Shown one piece after another: positions 46,186 through 54,941 of a stretch of 64,000 bases of DNA. The notes below the pieces were generated by a model. It had not been told where the DNA came from. It saw only the letters and a program-made list of their open reading frames with translations, and ran no database searches. Location of the stretch: contig NZ_CDCA01000025.1 in NCBI RefSeq assembly GCF_000820185.1, positions 357,169-421,168 on the forward strand, in the 5' to 3' direction. The DNA is from Aeromonas tecta. GTDB lineage: Bacteria; Pseudomonadota; Gammaproteobacteria; Enterobacterales; Aeromonadaceae. The stretch's first letter is position 1; every line of letters begins with the position of its first letter. Position numbers and translations under genes: made by a program.

Positions 46186-47724
46186 ATGGTTTCCCGTAAG
46201 CCGTTCTATCTGCTGGTCGCCCTGCTGTACATTGTCGGCCTGGGAATGACGTTTTATCACCATGTCGCGCTGGACGTGCCGTTGACGCCAGGCGAGAAAC
46301 GTCAGATCTGGTCTATCGAAGCCAAGCTGGAATTCGAGGCGACCGGTGAACCTGTCATCGCCTCCCTCGCCATTCCGGGCACCCAGCCCGGTTTCACCCT
46401 GATGAACGAGAACGCCGCCAGCCCCGGCTACGGTCTGTCGTTTGTCGAGAAAGACGGGGATGCCCGCGCCGAGTGGTCCATCCGCACCGCCTCCGGTCGC
46501 CAGGAGCTCTACTACCGGGTCGACATGATGGCCGATGCCCATGCCAAACCGGCCGCCAATCCCCAGCCGCCTGCCATCGAGAAGCAGATCGAGAGTGAGC
46601 CCTACGCCACCGCGATGAAGCAGATCCTGGAGCGGGCGCAGGAGCGCTCCGCCGACGGCTACACCCTGACCCGCGAGATCATCAAAGAGATCGAGAAGCA
46701 GGAGCAGAACGCCGAGCTGCTGAAATCCCACAAGAGCCGCGCCAACCTCATCGCCGAGTTGCTCAACAACGCCGACGTGCCGGCCCGGGTGGTGCACTCC
46801 CTCAGCCTGGAAGACGGTCGCCGTCGCCAGGAGCTGGTGGACTATCTGCAGGTGTTCAACAGCCCGACCGACTACAAGCTGTTCAACCCCCAGACTGGCG
46901 AGCAGGGCCAACCGGCCAACCTGCTGCTGTGGGAATACAACTCCGGCGCCCTGCTTGACGTGACCGGTGGCCACAACTCCCGCGTGACCTTCTCGATGAT
47001 CGAGCAGGAGCAACCGGTGAACGTGGCGCTGGCGCAGAAGTTCGAAAAATCCGAGATGATGAACTTCTCCATCCACAGCCTGCCGCTGGAAGAGCAAGCC
47101 CTGTTCAAGGGTCTGTTGCTGATCCCCATCGGCGTGCTGATGGTGGTGTTCTTGCGGGTGCTGGTCGGTATCAAGACCTCCGGCACCTTCATGCCGGTGC
47201 TGATCGCGGTCGCCTTCATCCAGACCTCGCTGATCACCGGTCTGGTGGGCTTCCTGCTGATCGTCGGCACCGGCCTCATCATTCGCTCCTACCTGTCGCG
47301 GCTCAACCTGCTATTGGTCGCCCGAATATCGGCGATCATCATCATGGTGATCTCGATGATCGGCATCTTCTCCGCCTTCGCCTTCAAGCTGGGGCTGACC
47401 GACGGCATGAAGATCACCTTCTTCCCGATGATCATCCTCTCCTGGACCATAGAGCGGATGTCCATTCTGTGGGAAGAAGAGGGTCCCAAGGAGGTGGTGC
47501 GCCAGGGCGGTGGTTCCCTGCTGGTGGCGGTGATCGCCTATCTGGCCATGGACAACGAACTCATTCGTCACCTGACCTTCAACTTCCTCGGCCTGCAGCT
47601 GGTGCTGATGGCCACCGTGCTGTTGATGGGTAACTACACCGGCTACAAGCTGAGCGAGCTCAAGCGCTTCAAGCCGCTGGTGGACGAGATGAAGTCCGGC
47701 AGTACCCCGGGTAAGGACAAGTAA
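46186..47724 (+). CDS. UUP1/inactive-transglutaminase and 7TM-domain membrane protein
   Basis: The 512-residue protein has an N-terminal membrane helix (about 5-27), a periplasmic domain (about 30-300) with transglutaminase-like sequence lacking a clear Cys-His-Asp triad (SRANLIAELLNNADVPARVV where active enzymes have Cys), and a seven-helix C-terminal region (about 305-490, beginning LLIPIGVLMVVFLRVLVGIK). The group occurs with the retropepsin-like protein and ATP-grasp partner found on either side here. It probably presents a peptide or protein partner at the membrane. The function is not established by the sequence. Confidence 0.82.
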   Translation: MVSRKPFYLLVALLYIVGLGMTFYHHVALDVPLTPGEKRQIWSIEAKLEFEATGEPVIASLAIPGTQPGFTLMNENAASPGYGLSFVEKDGDARAEWSIRTASGRQELYYRVDMMADAHAKPAANPQPPAIEKQIESEPYATAMKQILERAQERSADGYTLTREIIKEIEKQEQNAELLKSHKSRANLIAELLNNADVPARVVHSLSLEDGRRRQELVDYLQVFNSPTDYKLFNPQTGEQGQPANLLLWEYNSGALLDVTGGHNSRVTFSMIEQEQPVNVALAQKFEKSEMMNFSIHSLPLEEQALFKGLLLIPIGVLMVVFLRVLVGIKTSGTFMPVLIAVAFIQTSLITGLVGFLLIVGTGLIIRSYLSRLNLLLVARISAIIIMVISMIGIFSAFAFKLGLTDGMKITFFPMIILSWTIERMSILWEEEGPKEVVRQGGGSLLVAVIAYLAMDNELIRHLTFNFLGLQLVLMATVLLMGNYTGYKLSELKRFKPLVDEMKSGSTPGKDK

Positions 47725-47727
47725 CAG

Positions 47728-48693
47728 ATGTGGTTCTGGGAAAAATACACCAGTCCGTGGAGCCTGTCCCAGGCAGGCATCCTCGGCATGAACAAGCGCA
47801 ACCACTCCTACATCAGTCGCTACAACCCGCGCAGCCTCTACCCGCTGGTGGATGACAAGCTGCAGACCAAGCGCATCGCGCTGGATGCGGGGGTGACGGT
47901 GCCGGAGCTCATCGGCACCATCCGCGAACAGCACGACGTGACCCGTATCACGACGCTGGTCAAGGATTGGCCGGGCTTCTGCATCAAGCCGGCCCGCGGC
48001 TCGGGCGGCAAGGGGATCCTGGTGATCCTGCGCCAGGAAGAGGGGCTCTACTACAAACCGAACGGCAGCGCCTCCAACGGTCAGGATCTGGAGCGTCATG
48101 TCTCCAACATCCTGGCGGGGCTCTATTCCCTCGGCGGCAAGCCCGACGTGGCGCTGGTGGAAGGCCTCATCAACTTCGATGATGTGTTCGACGGCTACTC
48201 GTTTGAAGGGGTGCCCGATGCCCGGGTGATTATCTTCAAGGGCTTCCCGGTGATGGCCATGATGCGACTCTCCACCGCGGCCTCGGATGGCAAGGCAAAC
48301 CTGCACCAGGGCGCCGTCGGGGTGGGTCTGTGCCTGCGTACCGGCCGCGCGCTACGGGCGGTGCAGTTTGGCAATCCGCTGCGCCACCACCCGGACACCG
48401 GCCTCGATCTGTACGATCTCAAGGTGCCCCACTGGGATACCCTGTTGAACCTGGCGGCCTCCTGCTACGAGATGTCGGGCCTTGGCTACATCGGCACCGA
48501 CATGGTGCTCGACAAGTTCCGCGGCCCCATGCTGCTGGAGCTTAACGCCCGCCCCGGTCTCGCCATCCAGATCGCCAACGGCCGTGGCCTAGTGCCCAAC
48601 CTCAAGGCCATCGAGAAGCTCGGTCAGGTCAAGATGAACGTGGAGCAGCGGGTCAACTACGCCAAGGATCACTTCGGCATCTTCGACGAGTAG
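47728..48693 (+). CDS. Alpha-L-glutamate-ligase-like ATP-grasp protein
   Basis: The 321-residue protein is a RimK-type ATP-grasp domain: FCIKPARGSGGKGILVIL (ATP-binding glycine loop), the metal-binding LLELNARPGLAIQIANG near the C-terminus, and the family-specific start MWFWEKYTSPWSLSQAGILGMN. ATP-grasp ligases of this type join amino acids to peptides or proteins through an acyl-phosphate. It has no signal peptide and is cytoplasmic. It starts three bases after the 7TM gene, and a terminator follows, so the three genes are one unit. Confidence 0.87.
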   Translation: MWFWEKYTSPWSLSQAGILGMNKRNHSYISRYNPRSLYPLVDDKLQTKRIALDAGVTVPELIGTIREQHDVTRITTLVKDWPGFCIKPARGSGGKGILVILRQEEGLYYKPNGSASNGQDLERHVSNILAGLYSLGGKPDVALVEGLINFDDVFDGYSFEGVPDARVIIFKGFPVMAMMRLSTAASDGKANLHQGAVGVGLCLRTGRALRAVQFGNPLRHHPDTGLDLYDLKVPHWDTLLNLAASCYEMSGLGYIGTDMVLDKFRGPMLLELNARPGLAIQIANGRGLVPNLKAIEKLGQVKMNVEQRVNYAKDHFGIFDE

Positions 48694-48712
48694 AGATCTC
48701 CTCCCAACGACA

Positions 48713-48739
48713 AAAACGCGCTCATCGGCGCGTTTTTTT
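48713..48739 (+). terminator. Terminator of the retropepsin/7TM/ATP-grasp operon
   Basis: Stem AACGCGC/GCGCGTT with a six-base loop, followed by seven T. Confidence 0.9.
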
Positions 48740-49045
48740 ATGCCAGTAGCCCCCTGAGAGTCTGGGGTCGAGTACGGGGCCATCGGCGCTGCATAAGCGC
48801 GATATAAACACTAGGCCGATCCCCATCACATCCCCTCACAGGGGCGCTTCAACGGCGTAGGAGAAGCGGATAAGCTGCCAGGGCGGCTGCGCCTCTGGGC
48901 AAGTAACCCTCGTCTTTTCAGCCGCTTGCGATATGACACTCACACTCTGCCATGTGCGAGGCGCACGCCTAATCTCGGCGACAAACCGGACGCTCGATGG
49001 TAGATTAATGAAATCAAATAGATAGCAACGATCGGATGCCCCCTT
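48740..49045. other. Intergenic region upstream of oxyR
   Basis: About 300 bases after the terminator hold no supported gene; a minus-strand frame at 48836-49267 overlaps oxyR antisense and is a shadow. AT-rich sequence at 48990-49025 is the probable oxyR promoter. Confidence 0.5.
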
Positions 49046-49960
49046 ATGCAACGTTGGCCCAGCCTGAAACAGCTGCAATATCTGGTCGCTCTGGATGAGC
49101 ACAAGAACTTCAACCGTGCCGCCAAGGCCTGCCATGTCAGCCAGTCCACCCTGAGTACCGGGATCCAGACCCTGGAGGACATGATGAACCTGCAACTGGT
49201 GGAGCGGGATCACAAGAGCTTCATCATGACGCCGGTCGGCATGGAGATCGTCGAGCGGGCGCGCCACCTGCTCTCCGATGCCCGCGATCTGATGGAGCTC
49301 GGCCAGCAGCAGGGCGGCGTCATGCAGGGCACGGTCCGGCTCGGCTGCATCCCGACCATAGCCCCCTTCCTGCTCAGCAAGCTGCTGCAGGTGTGTGGCA
49401 AGGAGTATCCCGATCTGGAGCTGCTGCTACGCGAAGACACCACCACCAACCTGCTCAAGCAGCTGGAGCAGGGTCAGCTCGACTTGCTGATCCTGGCGCT
49501 GCCGGTGGAGATCGGCGGTTTTCACAGCAAGATGGTCGGCACCGATCCCTTCCACATGGTGATGCCGTCCCACATGGCGGCAAGCCTGCACATGCCGTTC
49601 GATTACAAGGAGTTGCCGAATCAGAGCATCTTCCTGCTGGAGCGGGAACACTGCCTGACCGAGCATGCGGTGAGCGCCTGCCGGCTGCGGGACAAGAGCA
49701 AGATCAACCCGTTCGCCGCCACCAGCCTGCATACCCTGGTGCAGATGGTCGGCGCCGGGCTTGGCACCACCTTCCTGCCCCAGATGGCCATCGATGCCGG
49801 TATTCTCGACAACACAGATCTGGTGGCCATTCCCCTGCCGGGGGAAAAACCCTATCGCGAGATTGGCCTGGTGTGGCGCCCCAGCACCACCCGGGTGCAG
49901 ACCTTCTACAAGCTTGCCGAGCTGCTCACCCCGCTGATCGAGCCCAAAACGGCGGGCTAA
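49046..49960 (+). CDS. oxyR: OxyR, LysR-type hydrogen peroxide sensor
   Basis: The 304-residue LysR regulator has an N-terminal helix-turn-helix (residues about 5-62, FNRAAKACHVSQSTLSTGI) and a sensor domain with the redox cysteine pair of OxyR: C203 in EHCLTEH and C212 in VSACRL, nine residues apart as in E. coli (C199/C208). Downstream ATSLHTLVQMVGAGLGTTFLP also matches OxyR. Oxidation by H2O2 forms a disulfide that activates catalase, ahp and other genes. No catalase is adjacent here. Confidence 0.92.
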   Translation: MQRWPSLKQLQYLVALDEHKNFNRAAKACHVSQSTLSTGIQTLEDMMNLQLVERDHKSFIMTPVGMEIVERARHLLSDARDLMELGQQQGGVMQGTVRLGCIPTIAPFLLSKLLQVCGKEYPDLELLLREDTTTNLLKQLEQGQLDLLILALPVEIGGFHSKMVGTDPFHMVMPSHMAASLHMPFDYKELPNQSIFLLEREHCLTEHAVSACRLRDKSKINPFAATSLHTLVQMVGAGLGTTFLPQMAIDAGILDNTDLVAIPLPGEKPYREIGLVWRPSTTRVQTFYKLAELLTPLIEPKTAG

Positions 49961-50074
49961 CAGTGGGTTGTTAGTGAATTTTCTGCTAAAAGCAGACAAA
50001 AATGTTATCGGTATTCAGGTTCCAGGCAGAAACACTGTCTATGATGAGTCGCGTGCCCTATCAAAGGAGTTCCG

Positions 50075-50521
50075 ATGTTTCGCACGTTACTGCCGCCCTT
50101 GCTGGCCCTGTTGTTAGCCGCCTGCTCCAGCACGCCCGAGCCGCCCCCTCCACGTCAGAGCGGGGCCTTTGACGGCTTCTATCAGCAGTGGCGCGGCGTG
50201 CCCTATCGCATGGGCGGTGAGGATCGCGCCGGGCTGGACTGCTCCGCCTTCACCCAGCTCGCCTACAGCCAGGTGCTGGGCTACCAGTTGCCCAGAACCA
50301 CGGAGTCCCAGGCCAACCTCGGCAAACCGGTGGATCGCTATCGCCTGCAATACGGCGATCTGGTCTTCTTCAAGACCGGCTGGCAGCAGTATCACGTCGG
50401 CATCTACACCGGGGCGGGGGAGTTTATCCATACCTCCACCAGCAAGGGGGTGATCCGCTCCCGGCTCGACAATGTCTACTGGAACAGCCGCTACTGGCAG
50501 GCTCGCCGGCTGACCCAATAG
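50075..50521 (+). CDS. NlpC/P60-family lipoprotein (peptidoglycan endopeptidase)
   Basis: The 148-residue lipoprotein has lipobox LLAAC (Cys17) and an NlpC/P60 domain with the catalytic Cys in LDCSAFTQLAY, His in YHVGIYTG and a third polar residue His in GEFIHTST. It resembles E. coli MepS/NlpC, which cleave D-Ala-mDAP cross-links or peptide stems in murein. Short spacing to the lipobox leaves only a small linker. Followed by a strong bidirectional terminator. Confidence 0.9.
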   Translation: MFRTLLPPLLALLLAACSSTPEPPPPRQSGAFDGFYQQWRGVPYRMGGEDRAGLDCSAFTQLAYSQVLGYQLPRTTESQANLGKPVDRYRLQYGDLVFFKTGWQQYHVGIYTGAGEFIHTSTSKGVIRSRLDNVYWNSRYWQARRLTQ

Positions 50522-50534
50522 CCAGCACGCCGAT

Positions 50535-50566
50535 AATGAAAAAGGCCCAGACGGGCCTTTTTCATT
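50535..50566. terminator. Bidirectional terminator
   Basis: A 14-base stem (AATGAAAAAGGCCC/GGGCCTTTTTCATT) with loop AGAC lies between the NlpC/P60 gene and the convergent minus gene. Confidence 0.93.
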
Positions 50567-50580
50567 ACGGCAACCATGAC

Positions 50581-50874
50581 TCAATGCTTGCGGTGCCAAC
50601 GCGGCGACACGGCCCGCTCGCCCCAGGGGGTCACACACGGCAGCAGGGCTCCTTCTATCACGCCTTCATTCCCGGCCAGCGCCTCGGCAATGCGCTGATG
50701 CAATACCTGCAACAGGCGCCCTTCATGCTCGGCCAGCGAGTGACCCGCCGCGAAAAATTCACGCTGATGTTGCAGCGCCAGCTTCTGGGCAAACTCGTAG
50801 GTGTTGAAGCAATCCGGCATGCGTTCGATCACATCGTCCAGCCGGGCCAGCAGGCTGTTCAGTTCCCAGGTCAT
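50581..50874 (-). CDS. Hypothetical protein (97 residues)
   Basis: From ATG at 50874 (MTWELNSLLARLDDVIERMP) the frame gives a 97-residue, mostly helical protein without signal or membrane segment. I do not recognise the family. It may span two helices and a loop (EFFAAGHSLAEHEGRLLQVLH). GAGCG precedes the start. It is divergent from the aldehyde dehydrogenase and shares a terminator with the NlpC/P60 gene. The compact coding pattern and termination support a real gene. Confidence 0.6.
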   Translation of the reverse strand: MTWELNSLLARLDDVIERMPDCFNTYEFAQKLALQHQREFFAAGHSLAEHEGRLLQVLHQRIAEALAGNEGVIEGALLPCVTPWGERAVSPRWHRKH

Positions 50875-51044
50875 AGGCGCTCTCCATATTGTCGATGACC
50901 TCAAACTACCCACAATTGGTTATAAATCCAATTCCAGCCCCCAAAACTGTGGCCACCCGCACAGTTCTGAGCTCCCGGCTATTCGCCATGCATCAAGCCA
51001 CCACCTCCGCGTTTACAACTTTGCAACGAGGCGATAGACTCAGA

Positions 51045-51060
51045 CCGACTAATCAGTCGG
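51045..51060. promoter_or_regulatory. Candidate TetR operator upstream of the aldehyde dehydrogenase
   Basis: CCGACTAATCAGTCGG is a perfect six-base inverted repeat with a four-base centre, 22 bases before the start at 51083. Dyads like this are common TetR-family targets; the TetR gene is the next gene of the operon, which suggests autorepression. Confidence 0.75.
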
Positions 51061-51082
51061 CTATTTTTAGAGCGGAGTCTTC

Positions 51083-52516
51083 ATGGAAGCGATACAGCAG
51101 CAATTCCCCCAAACCGACAAGTTTGCCCTGCCCGATCAGCTTGCACGCCTCAAGCGAGCCTTCCAGGCTGACCCCATGCCGAGCCTTGGCGAGCGTCGCG
51201 CCCAGTTGCAGCGGCTCAAGCAAGCCTTGCTCACTCGCAAGCAGGTCCTGTGCGATGCCCTGGCCCAGGACTATGGCCAGCGCAGCGACTATGACTCCCT
51301 GATCGCCGATATACTGCCCTGCGTCATGCAGATCAATTACACCCAAAAGCGCCTCGGCCGCTGGATGAAGCCCCAGCGTCGCCACGCCGGCCTGTTGCTG
51401 GCGCCGGCCAGAGTCGAGGTGCATTACCAGCCCCTCGGGGTAGTGGGCATCATGGTGCCCTGGAACTTTCCGGTGATGCTGAGCCTCGGCCCTCTCATCA
51501 GCGCCATCGCCGCCGGCAACCGGGCCATGCTCAAGCTATCCGAATTTACCCCCCACACCAATGCCGCGCTGCGGGCCCTGCTGGCCGAGGTATTCGACGA
51601 GAGCCAGGTGTGCGTCATCGAGGGGGATGCCCAGATGGCGGCGGCGTTTAGCACCCTGCCCTTCGATCACCTGCTGTTCACCGGCTCGACCGCGGTGGGC
51701 AAGCAGGTGATGGCGGCCGCCGCCCCCCAGCTCACCCCGCTTACCCTGGAGCTCGGTGGCAAGAGCCCCTGCCTCATCGCCCCCGACATGCCCCTGGCGC
51801 TGGCGGTGGAGCGGATGATCTTCGGCAAGAGCCTCAACGCCGGCCAGATCTGTGTGGCCCCCGACTATGTGCTGCTGCCCCGCGGCCAGGAGCAGGCCTT
51901 CATCGAGGCATACCGGCGCCACTTCAACCGCCTCTATCCCAAGGGGGTGGCGAGCCCGGACTACGGCGCCATCATCAACGAACGCCAGTATCAGCGCCTC
52001 ACCGGCTGGCTGGCAGAAGCCGAGCAGGCGGGCGCCCAGCTGCACCCTTGCGCCTCACCGGCCAGGGATGACAGCACCCGACGGCTGGTGCCCCACCTGC
52101 TGACCGAGGTGCCCGAGCATTGTCAGCTGATGCAGCAGGAGATCTTCGGCCCCCTCTTGCCCCTCATCCCCTACGATGACATGGATCAGGCGCTCGCCTA
52201 CATAGCGGCGCGCCCCCGTCCCCTTGCCCTCTATCTGATGAGCCTGGATCCAACGTTGCAGGCTCGCCTCATCCGGGAGACCCACGCCGGTGGCATGGCC
52301 ATCAACGAGAGCCTGTTCCAGGTAGCGGCCGATGATGCCCCCTTCGGCGGCATTGGCCCCTCCGGCATGGGTCACTATCACGGCCACGAGGGGTTTCTCA
52401 CCTTCTCCAAGGCGAAAACCGTACTCAGTCGGGGAAAATTCAGCACCGGCTCCCTAGTCTATCCCCCCTATCGACGCTGGTATCAGCGTCTGATGATGGC
52501 CCTGTTCCTGCGCTAG
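51083..52516 (+). CDS. Coniferyl-aldehyde-dehydrogenase-like aldehyde dehydrogenase
   Basis: The 477-residue NAD(P)-dependent aldehyde dehydrogenase has PWNFPVML, the cofactor loop FTGSTAVGKQV, LELGGKSPC (catalytic Glu) and the nucleophile Cys in SLNAGQICVAPDYVL. Family resemblance is to coniferyl aldehyde dehydrogenases (CalB group), but substrates of this group include many medium-chain and aromatic aldehydes, so specificity is not assigned. Together with the TetR and Fe-alcohol dehydrogenase genes it suggests an alcohol/aldehyde or fatty-aldehyde pathway. Confidence 0.9.
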   Translation: MEAIQQQFPQTDKFALPDQLARLKRAFQADPMPSLGERRAQLQRLKQALLTRKQVLCDALAQDYGQRSDYDSLIADILPCVMQINYTQKRLGRWMKPQRRHAGLLLAPARVEVHYQPLGVVGIMVPWNFPVMLSLGPLISAIAAGNRAMLKLSEFTPHTNAALRALLAEVFDESQVCVIEGDAQMAAAFSTLPFDHLLFTGSTAVGKQVMAAAAPQLTPLTLELGGKSPCLIAPDMPLALAVERMIFGKSLNAGQICVAPDYVLLPRGQEQAFIEAYRRHFNRLYPKGVASPDYGAIINERQYQRLTGWLAEAEQAGAQLHPCASPARDDSTRRLVPHLLTEVPEHCQLMQQEIFGPLLPLIPYDDMDQALAYIAARPRPLALYLMSLDPTLQARLIRETHAGGMAINESLFQVAADDAPFGGIGPSGMGHYHGHEGFLTFSKAKTVLSRGKFSTGSLVYPPYRRWYQRLMMALFLR

Positions 52517-52525
52517 GAGACTCTC

Positions 52526-53104
52526 ATGACTGATAAACGCCGCCAGATCCTGGAAGCCGCCCTCGCCCTGTGCGCCGAAGATGGTCTGCAAGGCGCCGCC
52601 ACCGCTCGCATCGCCAAGGCCGCCGGGGTGGCCAATGGCACCCTGTTTCACCACTTCCCGAGCAAGGAGCTGCTGATCCAGCAGCTCTATCAGGACGTCA
52701 AATTGCGCCTTGGCAGCGCCATCAGCGAGGCAGACCCGGCCCTGCCCCTCAAGGCGCAGGCCCGTCACTACTGGTGCCAGGCCATGGTCTGGATGCTGGC
52801 CCATCCCCATGAGCTCAAGTTCGTGCTGGATTTCTTCCACTCCCCCCTGCTGGCTCGCCCCCTGCGCAGCCAGATCTTGAACGACACCTTGCGCTTCCTG
52901 CCGCAACTGCTGGCACAGGGCCAGGCCAGCGGCGCGCTGCAACAGGTGCCGCCCGAACTGATGCTGGAGGTGTGCCAGAGTCAGTTCCTGGCCTGCGCCT
53001 CCCTGTTTGTCGACCGGCCCGAGCTTGGGCAAGACGCCGACTGGCAAGAGGGGGCCTTCACCCTGTTCTGGTCTGCCATTGCGGGAGCTGCCCATGAAGT
53101 TTGA
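52526..53104 (+). CDS. TetR-family transcriptional regulator
   Basis: The 192-residue protein has the TetR N-terminal helix-turn-helix (RRQILEAALALCAEDGLQGA, TARIAKAAGVANGTLFHHFP, SKELLIQQLY) and an all-helical ligand domain. It lies nine bases after the aldehyde dehydrogenase and its own presumed operator is at 51045. The ligand is unknown. Its 3' end overlaps the next gene by eleven bases. Confidence 0.92.
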   Translation: MTDKRRQILEAALALCAEDGLQGAATARIAKAAGVANGTLFHHFPSKELLIQQLYQDVKLRLGSAISEADPALPLKAQARHYWCQAMVWMLAHPHELKFVLDFFHSPLLARPLRSQILNDTLRFLPQLLAQGQASGALQQVPPELMLEVCQSQFLACASLFVDRPELGQDADWQEGAFTLFWSAIAGAAHEV

Positions 53105-53597
53105 TAGCCTTTACGCCCTCGGCCATCGGCTCTGGAACCTCAGCCTACTGTGGGTGCTGGGACGCACCCTGTGCCGCGCCGCTCGGGTCGATGAGGCGGT
53201 GCGCCGCGAGCTCGCCCCCCTCGCCGACGGGCTCTGCATCCGGCTGGAGATAGCGGGTTACCGGCAGGGGCTGGTGCTTCACAAACAGGAGGGGCACTGG
53301 CGCTGCGGCGCCCCCTCCCAAGCGGTGCCACATCCGCTGCGGGTGCGTTTCAAGCATCCGGCCATCGCCTTTCGAGCCCTGAGCTTTCGGCTCGGCATCA
53401 ATCAGGCCTTTTGCGAGAACCGCTTATTGGTGGAGGGGGATCTCGCCGTCGCCATGCATCTGGTGCGCGCCATCGAACAGTTGCAGGCCCTGATCCTGCC
53501 CGCTGCTATCGCGCGGCCCCTGATGCGCCAATACCCGAGCCCCACCACCAAGCTTGCCCGTGCGGGACGCATCTATCTGGGACTGCTGACGGGTTGA
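53094..53597 (+). CDS. SCP2-like (sterol carrier/lipid-binding fold) hypothetical protein
   Basis: The 167-residue protein starts inside tetR (11-base overlap). Its middle part (LCIRLEIAGYRQGLVLHKQ, VRFKHPAIAFRALSFRLGINQAFCENRLLVEGDLAVAMHL) resembles SCP2-type domains seen in ubiquinone-linked and lipid-handling proteins, weakly. It may bind a hydrophobic substrate or product of the neighbouring dehydrogenases. This assignment is tentative. Confidence 0.65.
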   Translation: MKFDSLYALGHRLWNLSLLWVLGRTLCRAARVDEAVRRELAPLADGLCIRLEIAGYRQGLVLHKQEGHWRCGAPSQAVPHPLRVRFKHPAIAFRALSFRLGINQAFCENRLLVEGDLAVAMHLVRAIEQLQALILPAAIARPLMRQYPSPTTKLARAGRIYLGLLTG

Positions 53598-53667
53598 GCG
53601 CGCAAGGCGCCGCAACGGCACCTTTTCCATTCCGATTTTTGACTGCTCAATGACAGGGAGTATTACG

Positions 53668-54851
53668 ATGAGCCGATATTATGATTTCTTCTGCCCGGTC
53701 AAGCTGATGGCGGGTGAACAGGCGCTGGAGCAGCTGGCTGGCGAATTGATGACGCTGGGAGCCTCGCGCCCGCTGCTGCTCACCGACAAGGGGGTCAGTG
53801 CCAGCGGGCTGGCAACCCTGGTGCAGGGCCTGCTGGCCGAGGGCGGCTTGCCCGTGATGGCCTGCTGGGACGAGATCCCGGCGGATTCTTCCACCGCCGT
53901 GGTGGAGCAAATCGCCGTTCGTTACCGCAAGCTCGGCTGCGACAGCCTGGTGGCGCTGGGCGGCGGCTCCGTCATCGACACCGCCAAGGCGGTCAACATC
54001 CTCGCCACCCTGGGGGAACGAACCTGCTGGATCACGCCGGGGCCGGCAGCCTGACCCGCCCCCTCAATCCGCTGGCGGTGGTGCCCACCACGGCGGGCAC
54101 CGGCTCGGAAGTGACTTTGGTGGCGGTGATCCGGGATGAGCAGAGCGGGCGCAAGGTGCCCTTCACCTCCCCCTTCCTGCTGCCCCAGCTGGCGGTACTG
54201 GATCCGCGCCTCACCCAGGGGCTGCCGCTGCCCATCACAGCCGCCACCGCCATGGATGCCATGACCCATGCCATCGAGGCCTTCATCGGTAATGGCAAGA
54301 ACCCGGTGAGCGACGCCCTGGCGCTGATGGCGGTGGAGAAGATAGCCAATGCTCTGCCCGAGGTGCTGGAGCAGCCGCAAAACAAGGGATTACGACTGCA
54401 ACTGGCGGAGGGCTCGACCCTGGCGGGCATGGCGTTCTCCAACTCCATGGTGGGGCTGGTGCATGCCCTTGGCCATAGCCTCGGGGCCCGCTGTCACCTG
54501 CCCCACGGCCTGTGCATGAACCTGTTCCTGCCCGTCGTGCTGGACTACAACAGGCCACAGATTGACGACGAGCTGGCCCGGCTGCTGCTGCCGCTGGTAG
54601 GCGCCGAGCGTTTCGCGGCGACCCCAGCCCCCTTGCGGCCACAAGCCACTCTGGATGCCATCAATGGCCTTCGCGATGTGCTGTGGGAGGCGGTGCGGCT
54701 GCCGCGCACCCTTGCGGAGGCCGGCGTGACCGACAGATCCGTGCTCACCGATATTCGGGATCTCGCCATCAACGACGGCGCCCTGCTCTACAACCGCAAG
54801 GATGCCGACAGGAAGCAGCTCATGGCGCTGCTGGAGCAAGTGTGGGAATAA
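53668..54851 (+). pseudogene. Iron-containing alcohol dehydrogenase, interrupted by a one-base frameshift
   Basis: Two frames together encode one Fe-alcohol dehydrogenase of about 394 residues. The first (53668-54054) holds MSRYYDFFCPVKLMAG, the NAD-binding CDSLVALGGGSVIDTAKA and then runs to a stop. The second, usable from about 54017, continues NLLDHAGAGSLTRPLNPL, then PTTAGTGSEVTLVAV and the metal-binding His region NSMVGLVHALGHSLGARCHLPHG (read as two halves NSMVGLVHALGHS and LGARCHLPHG). One extra G in the run of five G at 54012-54016 restores LATLGGTNLLDHAGAG, a good family match. It is either a true inactivating or phase-variable slip or a sequencing error. All other conserved residues look intact, so the change is recent. 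Confidence 0.88.
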
Positions 54852-54941
54852 CGTGCTGACCATCTAGTCTCGCACAGCACAATATCCCGAACTATGCCGG
54901 TCCGACGCCTAGCATGGGCCCCCAGAGGATGGCGTGAGGGA

